A stretch of DNA of 64,000 bases from Carallia brachiata. Taxonomy: Eukaryota; Streptophyta; Magnoliopsida; Malpighiales; Rhizophoraceae. Below are positions 23,103 through 34,429 of this stretch, one piece after another. The number at the start of each line of letters is the position of its first letter. Position 1 is the first letter of the stretch. The DNA lies in NCBI GenBank assembly GCA_021464245.1, contig JADCRB010000053.1:200054-264053 (forward strand), given 5' to 3'. The notes under the pieces are model-generated. The model had not been told where the DNA came from, did not search any database, and saw only the letters and a program-made list of their open reading frames with translations. The translations under genes and the position numbers were made by a program.

Positions 23103-25040
23103 ACGATGAGGACTTATGACTCTTCCACCAGTACTAAATGCTGATTCAGAAGCTACCGTAGATACAGGAATAGCAAAAATGTCCCTAGCAATAGCTTGCA
23201 ATGTTGGAAATTTCAATCCATATGCCTTCCACCAATTTAAAACATCAAAATCAACTGCAAATGGCACCTCATCCTCTTCAAGGTAGTAGTCCAACTCTGA
23301 TTTAACTAATGATCCAATTTTTTGTTTTTTTTTCTTCCTTAAATACTGATCAAAAGTAGACCCAGAAGTGACATTACCACTGCTACTAGAAAGCAATGAG
23401 TCCACGTGAACTGTATCATCTTCTTTTGGTTGAGAATTTCGCAACTGGTACTCACTTACCAAGTCATAACAACACCGTCTAATTCTAGCCACATGGATAA
23501 CACTTTCCGAGCCAAAGAGATGATCAAAATAAAACTCAACTAAAGACATTTTATACCTTGGATCCAACACAATGGCAACCTCCATGATTAAATGGATCAC
23601 ACTCCAATATTTCTCAAATTTCTCCAACATATTTTGTGCCATTGATTTTACCACTTCAACAGGAGAAGACTTCCACTCTATCAATTCCATTTTGATCTCA
23701 CAAATTCTGGGAAAATATAAATTTGCAGTTGGATACTTTGTCCCAGAAAATAACTCGGTAACATTATTGAACAATTTCAACTTCTCACAAACTTCTTTTG
23801 CAAACTTCCACCGCTCCTCACTTGGACAATCACTAAAATGAGGTTCTTTTAGTCGGGAAAAAATCTCTTTATACAAAATTGCTGTTTCTAGCGTTAAGAA
23901 AGTGGAATTCCACCTAGTTGGACAATCAAGAATCAAGCTTTTGGTGGTAGAAACCTTCACTTGTTTTGCTATTTCCTCAAATCGCTCTTTTCTTTTTGGT
24001 GTAGCAGTCCAAAAAACTACACTATCACGAATCTTTTCAATGCCCATTTTTATCACATCTAAGCCATCTTTGACAATTAAGTTCAAAATATGAGAGCACA
24101 ACAATGCATATGTAAGAAATGACCATTGCACAATAAGTCATCTTCATCCAATCTTGTTCTCAATATCTCAATCAAGACATCATTTGTTGTGCAATTATCT
24201 AATGTGATTGAGGATAATTTGTGATCCAAGTTCCATCTCATCAAACAATCAATCATCACTTCAGATAAAACATTGCTAGTGTGTGGACAAGGAACATAGA
24301 CAAACCTATAAAAATTATATAGAATTAATACAAAATTAATATTTTTAAAAGTGTAATAATTAATAACTTGACAAGACAAGTTAAAAAGTATACCTCAAAA
24401 TTCGACTTTGTAGAACCCAAGAACCATCAATAAAGTGAGCTGTGATAGCCATAAATCCTATTTTCTGGTTACTGGATGTCCACATATTTGAAGTGATAGA
24501 AACTCTACTTTCATTGTTGAATATTAGCCTTTGAGCCCTCTCTTTCTCAATATCAAAAATTTTAAAAATATCACTCTTCACAGTGTTCCTAGAAGGCATA
24601 GTGAACACAGGTTGCAAAGCATTTGCAAATCTTTTAAACCCAATGTGTTCCACTACAGAAAGGGGATATCCATGTAGAATGATTGCCTTAGCAAGCTCTT
24701 TTCTTGCACTATCTTGATCAAAGTTATAGGAAGAAATTGTCCCCTTATTGCTTGATTGAAAACTAGCAACAATGTGTTGTTGTGATTGATCATTTCTCCG
24801 CCGAAGTGGACAAATTTTGACTTGATCTAATAGATGCTTTGTCCCACTGCTGCTACCAAAAACTAAAAATTTACCGCAGTAATTACATTTTGCCTTCTCC
24901 TTTCCATTGACTTCGTGCTTCGTAAAATGCTGCCATGCTACACTTCTAGGTCTAGATTTCTTTGGGGGTGCAGCACATATGTCATTTTCTTATGATACAA
25001 TTTCATTTGGGGTCTCATTTGTTGCAGGTTGTTTCTTCAC
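23076..25040 (-). pseudogene. hAT transposase (BED finger, hATC dimerisation), broken
   Basis: Reading on the minus strand: a BED-type zinc finger (WQHFTKHEV, then CNYCGKFLVFG, with His and Cys in SGTKHLLDQVKIC) around 24,930-24,790; a DNA-binding and catalytic middle (MWTSSNQKIGFMAITAHF; LSSITLDNCTTND); and the C-terminal hATC dimerisation motif (TVASESAFSTGGRVISPHR). An intron at 24302-24393 with GT-AG borders separates the first large exon from the rest. Lesions: an in-frame TAA at 24990-24992 before the BED finger, a frameshift near 24,100 (HMHCCA to HILNLIV), and truncation right after the hATC core by the inverted repeat at 22999-23102. It belongs to the RICESLEEPER/DAYSLEEPER-like group and can no longer move itself. 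Confidence 0.88.
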
Positions 25041-26932
25041 TTATATAGTTATTTTTCATCCATTGTATTTGATGTTAACCTATATAAATAAAATGATAAA
25101 AATGAGTGTTAGAGAGTATCTTATAGAAGTTCATAAGTATCTAGCAAATAAAAGTAAATGCTTACTCTGTTTCCATGATAGTCTCAAGAATAAAATTACT
25201 CAATCACTCCTCTTTTTCTCCTTCCAGCAAGTGCATTGACCCCCTCCTCTACTCAATGCAAAGCCTGTACATACATATGTGAATAAAAAGAAGAACCCAA
25301 TTATATTTGAGCAATGAATTGCATTGGCCGAAGGGAATAAGTTCATATACAAAATATATGCAAACCAGCAGTTTTTTTTTGTTGTATAAAATACAAATTT
25401 GAGATAAAAAAAATCCTCATCTCCAAAATCTATTTGCCCGTCAGCCATTGGATAAGTCTAAACTCATAAAATATGTGAATAGAGTTGACTGGGGTAAAAC
25501 ACTGATTGCACAAAGATATAAAAGGCATCAAACGTATTTAAGTAATTAAAGGACACTTCTTGTATATGGCAATAAAAGAAATACTTTGTACAAATGATGA
25601 CTGGATTGCCTGCGAAAAAGGAGCAATGTAGTGGTATATATGGATGATAACAATAACATACCAATGCCTGTAGTGACATTTGCACGAATGCAAAATTTAA
25701 TGCAGCAGCAATTACCAGTAGGCCTTTTTCCTTCACCATTTCCTTTTATTAAAATTACTTGAGTTGCAATATATTGGTGAAACAATTTAACCTCTAACAA
25801 ATTAAGTCATGAAGATAATTGTGTGCCAACAGAACAATTTGGGTATGTGTACAGACTTAAAATTTTTGCTTGGAAACTTAGCATTTCAGTTATAAAGATA
25901 ATTATGTGCCAACAGAATTTAAGTATAGACAATTTGGGTGGATACTGTGTAGATCATGTGAGGATCTGCATGAAAACTTAGCAAATTAACCGAAATTGTA
26001 AATAAACAAGCATTGAAGGAAGGAAGAAAAGAAAAAAAAGAAAGGACCTGCTTCACTGCTACACCATTTCCCTCCTCTACTCTGCAGGAGATAATTAAAT
26101 TCATGGACAATTTGGGGTTCAGTTTCCCTGCAAGAGACAGCCTCCCGGCCCTCCTCTACCCGTCGCTAACACAGCCAAAAAATAGAGAAATAGGAGGCAA
26201 TATCCAATTCAGCGAGCCGATAGGGGAAGGGAGCAGCAGGACAAAAAATACAATCAACAAAGGAATCAATTAATCAGGATGTAGAGATGAGTATTCTTAC
26301 TTTCTTAGAACAGATCAGAAGTCTCCATCTTCTTCTTCATCAACTACGTCACCCTGCTTCAACTGATCTTTGTCCCTCTTTTTTTTTTCTCTCTCTCTTA
26401 CCGAAACCCCCAAATTAAAAAAAAACTCATGCTTTATGTACTTATGCTCTGCGTCGTTGGTTGCTTGTTTCCCACTGATGATTGTTTTTTTTTTTTCAAT
26501 AAGTAATTTTGGGTTGCTTCAGATATTGGTGGAAGTGTTTCGGGATTTAAAGATTTGAGATATGCTGTGGATTTTCAGTGTCACCGTCGGGCTGCTCGGG
26601 AGAGGAAGAAGAATAGAAGATAAGGAAAAATAAAGATTAAGTTAGGTTTTGGTGTAAATTTACTAAGATATCCGTATAATTAATTTTGTATAAATATTAT
26701 ATTAAGGCTAAAAAAGTAAATTAAATTACGGGTGGGAACGGGGAAGGGTACGAGGACGGGTATGGGGCGGGGACTATCTATCCCGTCCCCGTTCCCATCC
26801 CTGTTAAAAATTCAGGGGAACGAGGATCCCTGCCCCCTTTCCCCGGTCAAATTTGATTGACCCCGTCCCCGTCGGGGCGGGTACGGGTAATCCCCGACGG
26901 GTACGGGTGAAATTGTCATCCCTAATCTTACT

Positions 26933-27843
26933 TCCTTTGAATCTAGGGATTGAAGGGACTTGTTGTGAAAACATAACACATAAAAAGGCAACAATGACTG
27001 ATCAACGGGTAATGAATGTTAATCCGTTGGTGGTCGACAATAATAATGAGCATCGAACAACTGCTATAGGTGCAAATGTTCAGGCAATGAACATGAAGGA
27101 TATTTAGAGGCCTGTGATTGGTGGAAATCCATCCTGTATTTGGTTGAGTACAGGAGTTCAAAACTATGTGTTGAAGAAGACCATGTACTTCAACATGCTA
27201 ACATCTTTTTATGGGCTACCTAGTGAAGACCTATTAACTTTCATTACGGAGTTCTACAGCACGACGCAGACCTTTCCCTTATATGGCCACCAAGAAGATG
27301 AGTTGAGGATGAGGTGCTTTTTCTACACTATGAAGGATAGAGCTAAAACTGACTCGTCAATCTATTAGAAAAATCACTCACTATTTGAGAACAAGTCTAT
27401 AACAAATTAGTGAATAAGTTTTACTCTCCAAGGAAGACAGCGAAATTAAGGAGGAAAATATGCTCATTCTCTCAGATAGAGGGAGAACTGTTTCATAAGG
27501 CATGGGAAAGGTACAAGACATTACTCGTATAGTGCCTACACCATCAGCTCCCAAGGTTACTCCAGATACAATTTTTCTATGACAAACTCAATGCTACTTC
27601 CCATATGTTAGTAGACATAGTTGCAGGGGGCTATGTTGGTGATAAGAATATGGATGAAGTTTATGATATATATATATAATGTTTGGCCTAATAATTTGCA
27701 GTAAAAAGAAGTGAGGGGAAGAAGAGCACCAGTTAATGAGTTGTCTGTTCACAATGATTTAGCACTTCAAGTTGCTAATCTAGCCCAATAAGTCAAGCTT
27801 TTAGTCCCAAGGGAGTTGATGCCAAGGGAGCAGTGTTATTTTA
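26933..27843 (+). pseudogene. Gypsy gag remnant
   Basis: Broken frames give a typical Ty3/gypsy Gag order: MLTSFYGLPSEDLLTFITEF, then RMRCFFYTMKDRAK, NKFYSPRKTAKLRRKI, KAWERYKTLL, FFYDKLNATSHMLVDIVAGG. Several stops interrupt it (for example after DSSIY at 27366). It is followed directly by the right LTR, so pol has been lost. Confidence 0.8.
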
Positions 27844-29137
27844 TGATGGATTCTACTTCTATTTGCTATTTTATGTTTTGTAGAATAAAAGGATGTAAAG
27901 AGAAGTAATTGGGACCAGTTTGGTCCTATTTAGGCAAATTTTCTAATTTTACACATTGTTTGATTTGTTTATTATAACTTCCTCTACACGATTCAGAATT
28001 GCATAATTATTAAGTCAAATTGAAGCCAAGAGATAAAATTACAACTTTGCTGTTTCGACCAAATTCAGATTCTACCTAGAAGAGGTTCAGAATTGAGCTG
28101 GAAATCACAAGGTCAAAATTGTCTAGAATTTTAGAATCATTATTCTACTTCAACTTGAATTTTTAGGTTTTTTAATTACGACCCTTTTAAGGGTATAAAT
28201 ATCCAAGTGGGCAGAAGTTGAAGGAGGTACTTTTGGAATCTAAAACACGGTATTAGGAGCAAAATAAAGTCGAAATGAGAAGAGGACGTGATAAATACGA
28301 AGACGGAGGCTTGGGCTTTGCACTATATATCGTCTACACAGAATTTTCTTATTCATTATCTTTCTTTATGACTTTTTATCAACTGAACATCATTGTTTTT
28401 GTGGTTTTTAGTATGTTAGGCGAAAATTTTAAGCTAGGTTTAAGAATGTAGCCTAGCTTAGGAGAGTAAATTAATTGGTTTTCATGGATGATTTCTTATC
28501 TTTTAAATTAATATTTTACTTATTAAAGACTTGGATTTGATTTATCTATCTTGAACTTCATGTTGCTTTTATGATTGGCTACAATAGAAGTAGTTTTTGG
28601 GTTATGTTAAGATCAGGAGATAAGATATAAACCGTACATTAGGTAGATGAACATGTGAATTTTGAGATCGAGATATGAGAGATTGGTATGAAGCCAATAG
28701 TTTCTCTATTCTTAATGCGCTTAACCTATTTTTATGTGAGTTTTGGAGAGGATCGTGAGTGAGTTAGGAGTTTAGCTTGCTCAGGAGAGGGTAAAAGCTT
28801 TTGTAGTAGAAATGATGTTCAAATCACAAAACCCATAAAACTAATTTAGTTAGCCGTCTTACTAGGTGAAATCCTAAGCGTTAGTCCCTCTTGATTCAAA
28901 AAAACCTCCAAATTTAGCTTTCAATTGTTAGTTTTCTGTTAGTTGAATTTCTTTTATTTAATTACATTTTATTAATATTTAACTCAATATTAGTTGCAAT
29001 TAAATTTTATTTTTAATTTAAGTTAATTTTTACAAATCTTAATTATATTCAGTTCTCTGCGAATTTAGCGCTAGGAATATTCACCAGGTTATTATTACTA
29101 TAATTGCCTCTGTGCATTTGTAGGATTTACCGGATCA
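27844..29137 (+). repeat. Right LTR of the gypsy element
   Basis: It aligns to the left LTR but lacks about 80 bases after the initial TGAT. It ends GGATTTACCGGATCA. Confidence 0.85.
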
Positions 29138-29142
29138 GACAG

Positions 29143-29420
29143 CTCCCATTTCTATGGTAGGGTTTTTATTTTAAAGAATTGCCTTTAATTTTATTCTCAC
29201 TTATTTAATTTGGCTTGAGTGAATCAAATAAAAAAAAAAATTCCAATGAACAATATAAATCCCAAACTTATTTATTTCTCTTTTTTTAAAAGGAAAGTTT
29301 TCCAAATTTTATGACAGATATAGAGACATTTTCCTAACCTGAATCCTTTCCATATTAGCACTTGCTCAAAAAAAAATAAACTAGCAACCCAAAATCCAAA
29401 TCTATCCTTTTAATTAACTA
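29143..29420 (+). repeat. Promoter-only relic of the AHP duplication (right half)
   Basis: It matches the region 36,370-36,610 (CTAAATCCCAAACTTGTTTA, GACAGATATA, AATCCTTTCCATAT), continuing from 20232. Homology stops before any exon, so this copy has no AHP gene. Confidence 0.65.
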
Positions 29421-29759
29421 AAATTAGATTTTTACTCATATATAAGTGAAACTTTCAATTTATAACCAACTCTTATAAGCAATTATTGTATAGGACATCT
29501 TCCTAAAAAAAAAAAAATCTCTTATAAGACATTTGTTCATATTCAACTGAAAAATCTAGTCTCTTATATATAAGTTAATTTTAGAGGTGTCAAAATTTGA
29601 CAAGACAAAATGGTTTGACTTGAATCGAGCCGGAAAAACACAACCCATACCGGGACAAATTTACTAATGGTCACTAACTCTTCGATTTGGCATTGATAGA
29701 TCACTAAGTTGAAAAAAATCTAATCAAGGTTATTGCTGTTAAAAATAATATATGATTGA

Positions 29760-31157
29760 TGATAGGTCCAATATTTGCATAGCAGTTATGCACAATTTTG
29801 TGTTTAATTTGATATTTATTTATACAAATGTTGTGTTTATCAGCGGATTTTATTTTTATTTGTTATTTTATATTTTGTAGGTTAAATGGATGCAAAAAGA
29901 AGTAATCGGGTGTCAGTTTGGTCTTATTCAGGCAGAACTTCCAACTTTGTGCACTATCTGATTTTTTGACCATAACTTCTTCTACACACGTCAAAATTGT
30001 GCATTCTTAAGCCAAATTAAAGTTAAGAGATAGGGTTACAACTTTATTATTTTGACCAAATTTAGATTTAGCCTAAAAGAGGGTCAAATGTGAGTTGAAA
30101 ATTAAAGGGTCAAAATTGTTCACACCATCTATATATACAGAACGTGCATTCCACTCGAACTTGAATTTTTTGATGTTTTACCTACAATCCTTTCAAGATT
30201 ATATATACAAAACGTGGTTAGAAGCAAAAGGAGGTTCTTTTGGAGTATTCTACATGTTTTAGAGAGCAGAACAAAGACGAAAAGAGGAGAGGACGCGAGA
30301 AACACAAAAATAGAGGCTAGGGCTTCACATCATCTATCGTCTACACTGAGTTTTCTTATTCTTTCTATTTCATTATGACATTTTATCGATTTAACCTTTT
30401 TGATTTTGTGTTTTTTAGCATGGTAGGTTAGAACTCTAAGCTAGGGTTAGGAATTTAGCCTAACTTAGGGGATTAATTTACTTAGTTTGCATGGATAATA
30501 GACTTATTCCCTTGATTTTAATTACATTTTTCTTGAAGAATATCGATTTGATTTATTTATCTTGAGCTCATGATACTTTTATGATTGGCAACCATAGAAT
30601 TAGTTTATTGGTTATGTCAAATTTTATGAGATGAGATGTTAACCTTAAACTAGGTAAATGAACATATAAATTTTGATATCGGGAGATGAGAGACTTGTAT
30701 GACGCCAATAGTTTCTGTATTTTTAACGGGCTTAGTCTATTTGTGTATGATTTTAGGAGAAGATTGCGAGTATGTTAGGTACGACTTAGCTGCTTGGGAG
30801 AGAGTGAGAGCTAAAGTAGTAAAAAAAACCTTCTAATTACTAAACCCCTGAACTAATATAGTTTACTCTCTACTAGGTAAAATCCTAGCCCTTGTCCTTA
30901 TTGACTCGAAAAAATCTCAATTTTAGATTTTATTTGTTAGTTCATTTGGTTTATTGAATTCTGTTATTTAATTGCTTTTAATGATTCTTCAAATCAATTT
31001 CAAATTTAAATTTAAATTTCTGTTTAGTTTAGTTTTATTTAATTAGTTTTCACAAATCTTAATTAAAGTTCGTATCTTGTAGGTTCGACACTTAGAGTAC
31101 TTATCAGGATTTTATTATTGCAATTACCCCTATGCACTTACAAGATTTACCTGATCA
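29760..31157 (+). mobile_element. Solo LTR of the gypsy family
   Basis: It runs TGATAGGTCC to CCTGATCA and is homologous to the LTRs at 20238 and 27844. It is flanked by ATTGA (29755-29759) and ATTAA (31158-31162), a 5-base duplication with one mismatch. No internal sequence follows, so it arose by recombination between LTRs. Confidence 0.85.
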
Positions 31158-32050
31158 ATTAAGTCAAAAAGGTTACTCAATTTGAATTAGCCATTATCTA
31201 CTGACGTGTTGTTGAGTTAGAAGCTAATGTGGCACATAACTTTAATCATAATCAATTTTTTAATCCAGCTCTCTAATTCGATCGACGCTCTCTCTCTCTT
31301 TTTCCTCCCCCTCTCTCTCTCTTTCTCTCTCTTCCTATTTTTGTTCTCTTTGCAACTAAACCCCAAATCATGGCCATCATCCAGCTGTACGTGCAAGCAT
31401 TATAAAGATCCACATACAATTTCCCTTAAAAAATTGTAACCTGAAAAGCCGCAAACTTTTTAGCTTCTATTATGTGGTTCTTGGTTATCTTGGAGCGAGC
31501 ACACAGGCTCCACCTCATAGTCGATAAACCTGAAGAAATTAAGGCAATGGGAGGCCCCTGTTGACGACTGGAAGCGGCATTGTTTTTATGTCATTTGGTT
31601 GGTATACAAGCAAGTGAGATACGAATAATGAATAATTTTGTACACTTGAGCTTGTCGTGTCTCTTTTTTGAACTTTTTATGCCAAAACAAGTGCCATGTT
31701 GTCGGCTGAAAGTTGTGTCTTGGCAAATTTATTTACCTATTTTATAAAATGCCAAACAACATATTGAATACATTCACCATCTCAGAACTCTTCAAGAGGA
31801 AATAGTATTTTCTATTTTCCTCCAAAACAAAAAATTAAACAATTATTATAAATAACGAAATAAACTAAAGGGGAAACAAGAGGGCCAGGAGCCAAATTAC
31901 TAAGCACCTGACTGCTTAATACATTTGGGAATCATTATTGCGAACTTGACATTTTCCACGATATTTATTTTTGTGTAAACTGTAATTGCTTATTTTTGTT
32001 TTGTGTTCCTTTTTTGGGGGGGGGTTGTTTGTTTAAAAAACAAGACTTTG

Positions 32051-32186
32051 GAGAAGAAGTTGTCCAATCCTATGCGGGAGATCAAGGTCCAGGAGCTCTT
32101 CCTCAACATCTCCATCAGCGAAAGCAGCAATCGTCTCACTCGTCGCCCACTGCAAAGGTCTGCCACGCTGCCTCTGGTTTTCCTCC
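32051..32186 (+). pseudogene. RPL11: Captured exon fragment of ribosomal protein L11
   Basis: The frame reads [20 protein letters not shown] and then [11 protein letters not shown], which is the N-terminal part of cytosolic large-subunit protein uL5 (plant RPL11), where plants usually have [20 protein letters not shown]. After RLTR the match skips a few codons: CTGCAAAGGTC is followed directly by a GCCTCTGGTTTTCC block resembling the later PVFS codons. No further RPL11 exons follow. The fragment lies between the inverted arms of the hAT-like element, as in Pack-type transposons that pick up host gene pieces. Confidence 0.85.
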
Positions 32187-32405
32187 TGATAATTCTTGTT
32201 GATCAAATTTATCTTCTTCATGTTTTTTTTTTTTTGACTTTGAATTGTCGTATTTGCCCTTAGGTGGTAGTAACTAGGTCAGGCACCCACTTTGTCTAAG
32301 GGTATCATTGTAATTGCACTCACTTTATGTTATTTCTCTTTTTTTTTTTGTGGGGGATTTTACTTTCAACTTTTTGTGAAAAAAAATAGTTTTAATTTTG
32401 GTTAA

Positions 32406-33388
32406 TGACGTAGGACACATTCTAAAGCTTATTCTTTACTATTTTGCCAATTTGATTGTAATTTTTAATTTATTTTATTTTATAGTATTTCAGCTTATTT
32501 AAACTTTTTAATTAAAAATATTCTGGAATACTTGGTCATTAAGTATTCTTTATTAGAAAAATATGTAATAGTCTAATTAAGCTTCCTTTCTAGTTTATGT
32601 AAGGTTTGCTTGATTAGTAAATTTAGAAATTATTATAAATAGGGCTCTAGGTTTTCAATTCTAGACAAATTATTAATTCCAGAATAGTTATCAATTTTAT
32701 TTTATATGAAAGTTATTTGTTTGAGACTTGTTATCTCTTCTGGTGGATTCTAGAAACCCTTTGAAGAATCAATCGAGTGTTGGCCTTTGTCATTAATTAT
32801 CTGCCGATGTTATCACATTACGTCGATTTTATTGGAGTAGAGAAAATCAATTATAATATGATATGTTTATCGGTTCAGTTTATTATTCTATTTGAGATTC
32901 GTGTGCAAAATAACAAGCCTTGAAAGTTGAAGAGCTTGGTGTACTCGAAGACGAGTTTCTTTTAAGTGGAGGAGTCTGACGTATGACACGTCTTGAAGCT
33001 TATTCTTTACCGTTTTGCCAATTAGTTGTAATTTCTAATTTCTTTTTATTTTATAATATTTCAACTTATTTAGGAGTTTTAGTTAAAAATATTTTATAAT
33101 ACTTGGTCATTAAGTATTCTTTATTAGGAAAATGTATAATAGTCAAATTAAGCTTTCTTTCTAGTTTATGTAGGATTTGCTTGGTCGATAAGTTTAGAAA
33201 TTGTTATAAACAGGGCTATAGGTTTTCAATTCTAGACAAATTATCAATATAGTTATCAATTTTATCGTATATGAAAGTTCTCTGTTTGAGACATGTTATC
33301 CTCTCTGATCGATTCCAGAAACCCTTTGAAGGATTAATCGAGTGTTGGCCTTTGTCCATCCTATATTTTATGCTTTCGTCCTGCGTCA
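32406..33388 (+). mobile_element. TRIM element (miniature LTR retrotransposon)
   Basis: Direct repeats of about 400 bases (32406 to about 32807, and 32977-33388) start TGACGTA and the second ends GCGTCA. The whole is flanked by GTTAA on both sides (32401-32405 and 33389-33393), an exact 5-base duplication. A purine tract AAGTGGAGGAG precedes the right repeat, and TGTTATCACATT after the left repeat resembles a decayed tRNA-Met primer site. The interior is about 170 bases with no coding capacity. Confidence 0.85.
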
Positions 33389-34429
33389 GTTAATTAAATT
33401 GAGCAGCCAAATCAAAAGGCAAATGACAAAGAATGAAGAAGGAAGAGAGAGACTGAAGGGCAAAGAAAGAGAGAGAGAGAAAGAGAAAGAGAGAGAAAGA
33501 GATGGTTGACTTGGGGAACGACAGTGAACAAAGAGAGAAGAGAGAGAATGAAAATAGAGAGACAGACATGGCCAATCTAAGAGCGAGAAAATGTCTACAT
33601 GTACTAAAAAGTTGACTAAGATTAAAGTTACATGCCATATTAGCTTCCAACGCAGTAATAGGTTGCCTAGAAAACGTCTAATTCGAACTGATTAACGTTT
33701 CTGACTCAATTGTATACTATTTTTAAAAGCATTGACTTGGATTGAACTTTTTTCGAGTTAGTGACCTATTGGTGCCAAATCCACAACCTAGTAACCCATT
33801 GGTAACTTATCCTCGACCTGAACCTGCCTCAGGAAGGGTTTGACCCAAACGACCTAAACTCGAAATGAGCAGAAAATATAGGGTTAAACCCAAATCCGAC
33901 CTGTATGACCTGCACAACCCAATTTTTTTTTCATTAAGTGAAAAAATTAAAAGAAAAGGATTATAATGTTTGAATCATACATTTTATATTACAAAAAGTA
34001 TAGATTTTACTATTGTTAATATAAAGTTTAATTATAATTTTTAAAAAAAAAATATTTGAGACTTTTTATGAATCTTCAAATTTTATTTTTAGTTTTTAGA
34101 ATTTTTTGAAAAAAGATTCTTGAATTATTTTTGATTTTATTATTTGCTTTGATTTTTGAAAATTTTCTACAAAATTTTCCAATTTTTTAATTTTTAAAGT
34201 TTTTTTTATAAAAAATATCACATCATAAAAAATGATAACATAACCAACCCATGCGTTGACTTGAACACAACCTGACCCTTCCCGAAATGACTCAAAGGTA
34301 GCTTGATCAAAAAGTAACTTGATCCTAAGTTGCCTTAATACAAAAGGAACTCGACCCGAAATGACTTGAATCCGAAACGATCCAATCGAAACTAGATTAA
34401 CGACCCGTTTGGTTACCTCTAGTTATTTT

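Larger units (their letters stand above)
21791..26924 (-). mobile_element. hAT DNA transposon with transposase remnant
   Basis: The termini are TAGGGATGACAA at the left and the inverse of TAGGGATGACAATTTC at the right. The flanks GTCTTACT (21783-21790) and ATCTTACT (26925-26932) are an 8-base target duplication with one mismatch, the hAT hallmark. The interior codes on the minus strand for a BED-finger, hATC-type transposase. Both ends are strikingly GC-rich (CCCCGTCCCCG repeats). It lies inside the gypsy element, so it is younger than that insertion. Confidence 0.92.
20238..29137 (+). mobile_element. Ty3/gypsy element reduced to LTRs and gag, split by a hAT
   Basis: The left LTR 20238-21614 and right LTR 27844-29137 begin TGAT and end GATCA. 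Flanks AACAG (20233-20237) and GACAG (29138-29142) form a 5-base target duplication with one mismatch. Just inside the left LTR is TTTTTGGCGCTATTGCTGG, a decayed form of the TGGCGCCGTTGCC primer site used by Athila/Tat-type gypsy elements. The interior, without the inserted hAT at 21791-26924, is only about 1.1 kb and holds a gag remnant. Protease, reverse transcriptase and integrase are absent. Confidence 0.82.
29582..34421. mobile_element. Non-autonomous hAT-like element with captured RPL11 fragment
   Basis: The ends are TAGAGGTGTCAAAA and the inverse of TAGAGGTAACCAAA. Flanks GTTAATTT (29574-29581) and GTTATTTT (34422-34429) give an 8-base duplication with one mismatch. The inner arms are long imperfect inverted repeats: 29640-29759 and 31158-31340 on the left, 33400-33800 on the right, sharing GAAGCTAATRTGGCA-type blocks and CT/GA-rich tracts. 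No transposase is present. Within it lie a solo LTR, an RPL11 exon fragment and a TRIM. Confidence 0.72.

Noticed and set aside
25200..25448. Minus-strand frame starting MADGQIDFGDEDFF, possibly a first transposase exon
   Set aside because: The start looks plausible for a transposase exon, but I could not join it to the BED exon with confident splice sites, and the rest of the frame looks like intron.
31280..31340. CT-rich tract as a simple microsatellite
   Set aside because: It has an inverted partner (GA-rich, 33,430-33,540) and lies in the arms of the hAT-like element, so it is described there.
32406..33388. Considered whether the TRIM is a Cassandra element (with 5S rRNA in its LTR)
   Set aside because: No 5S rRNA-like sequence can be seen in either repeat.
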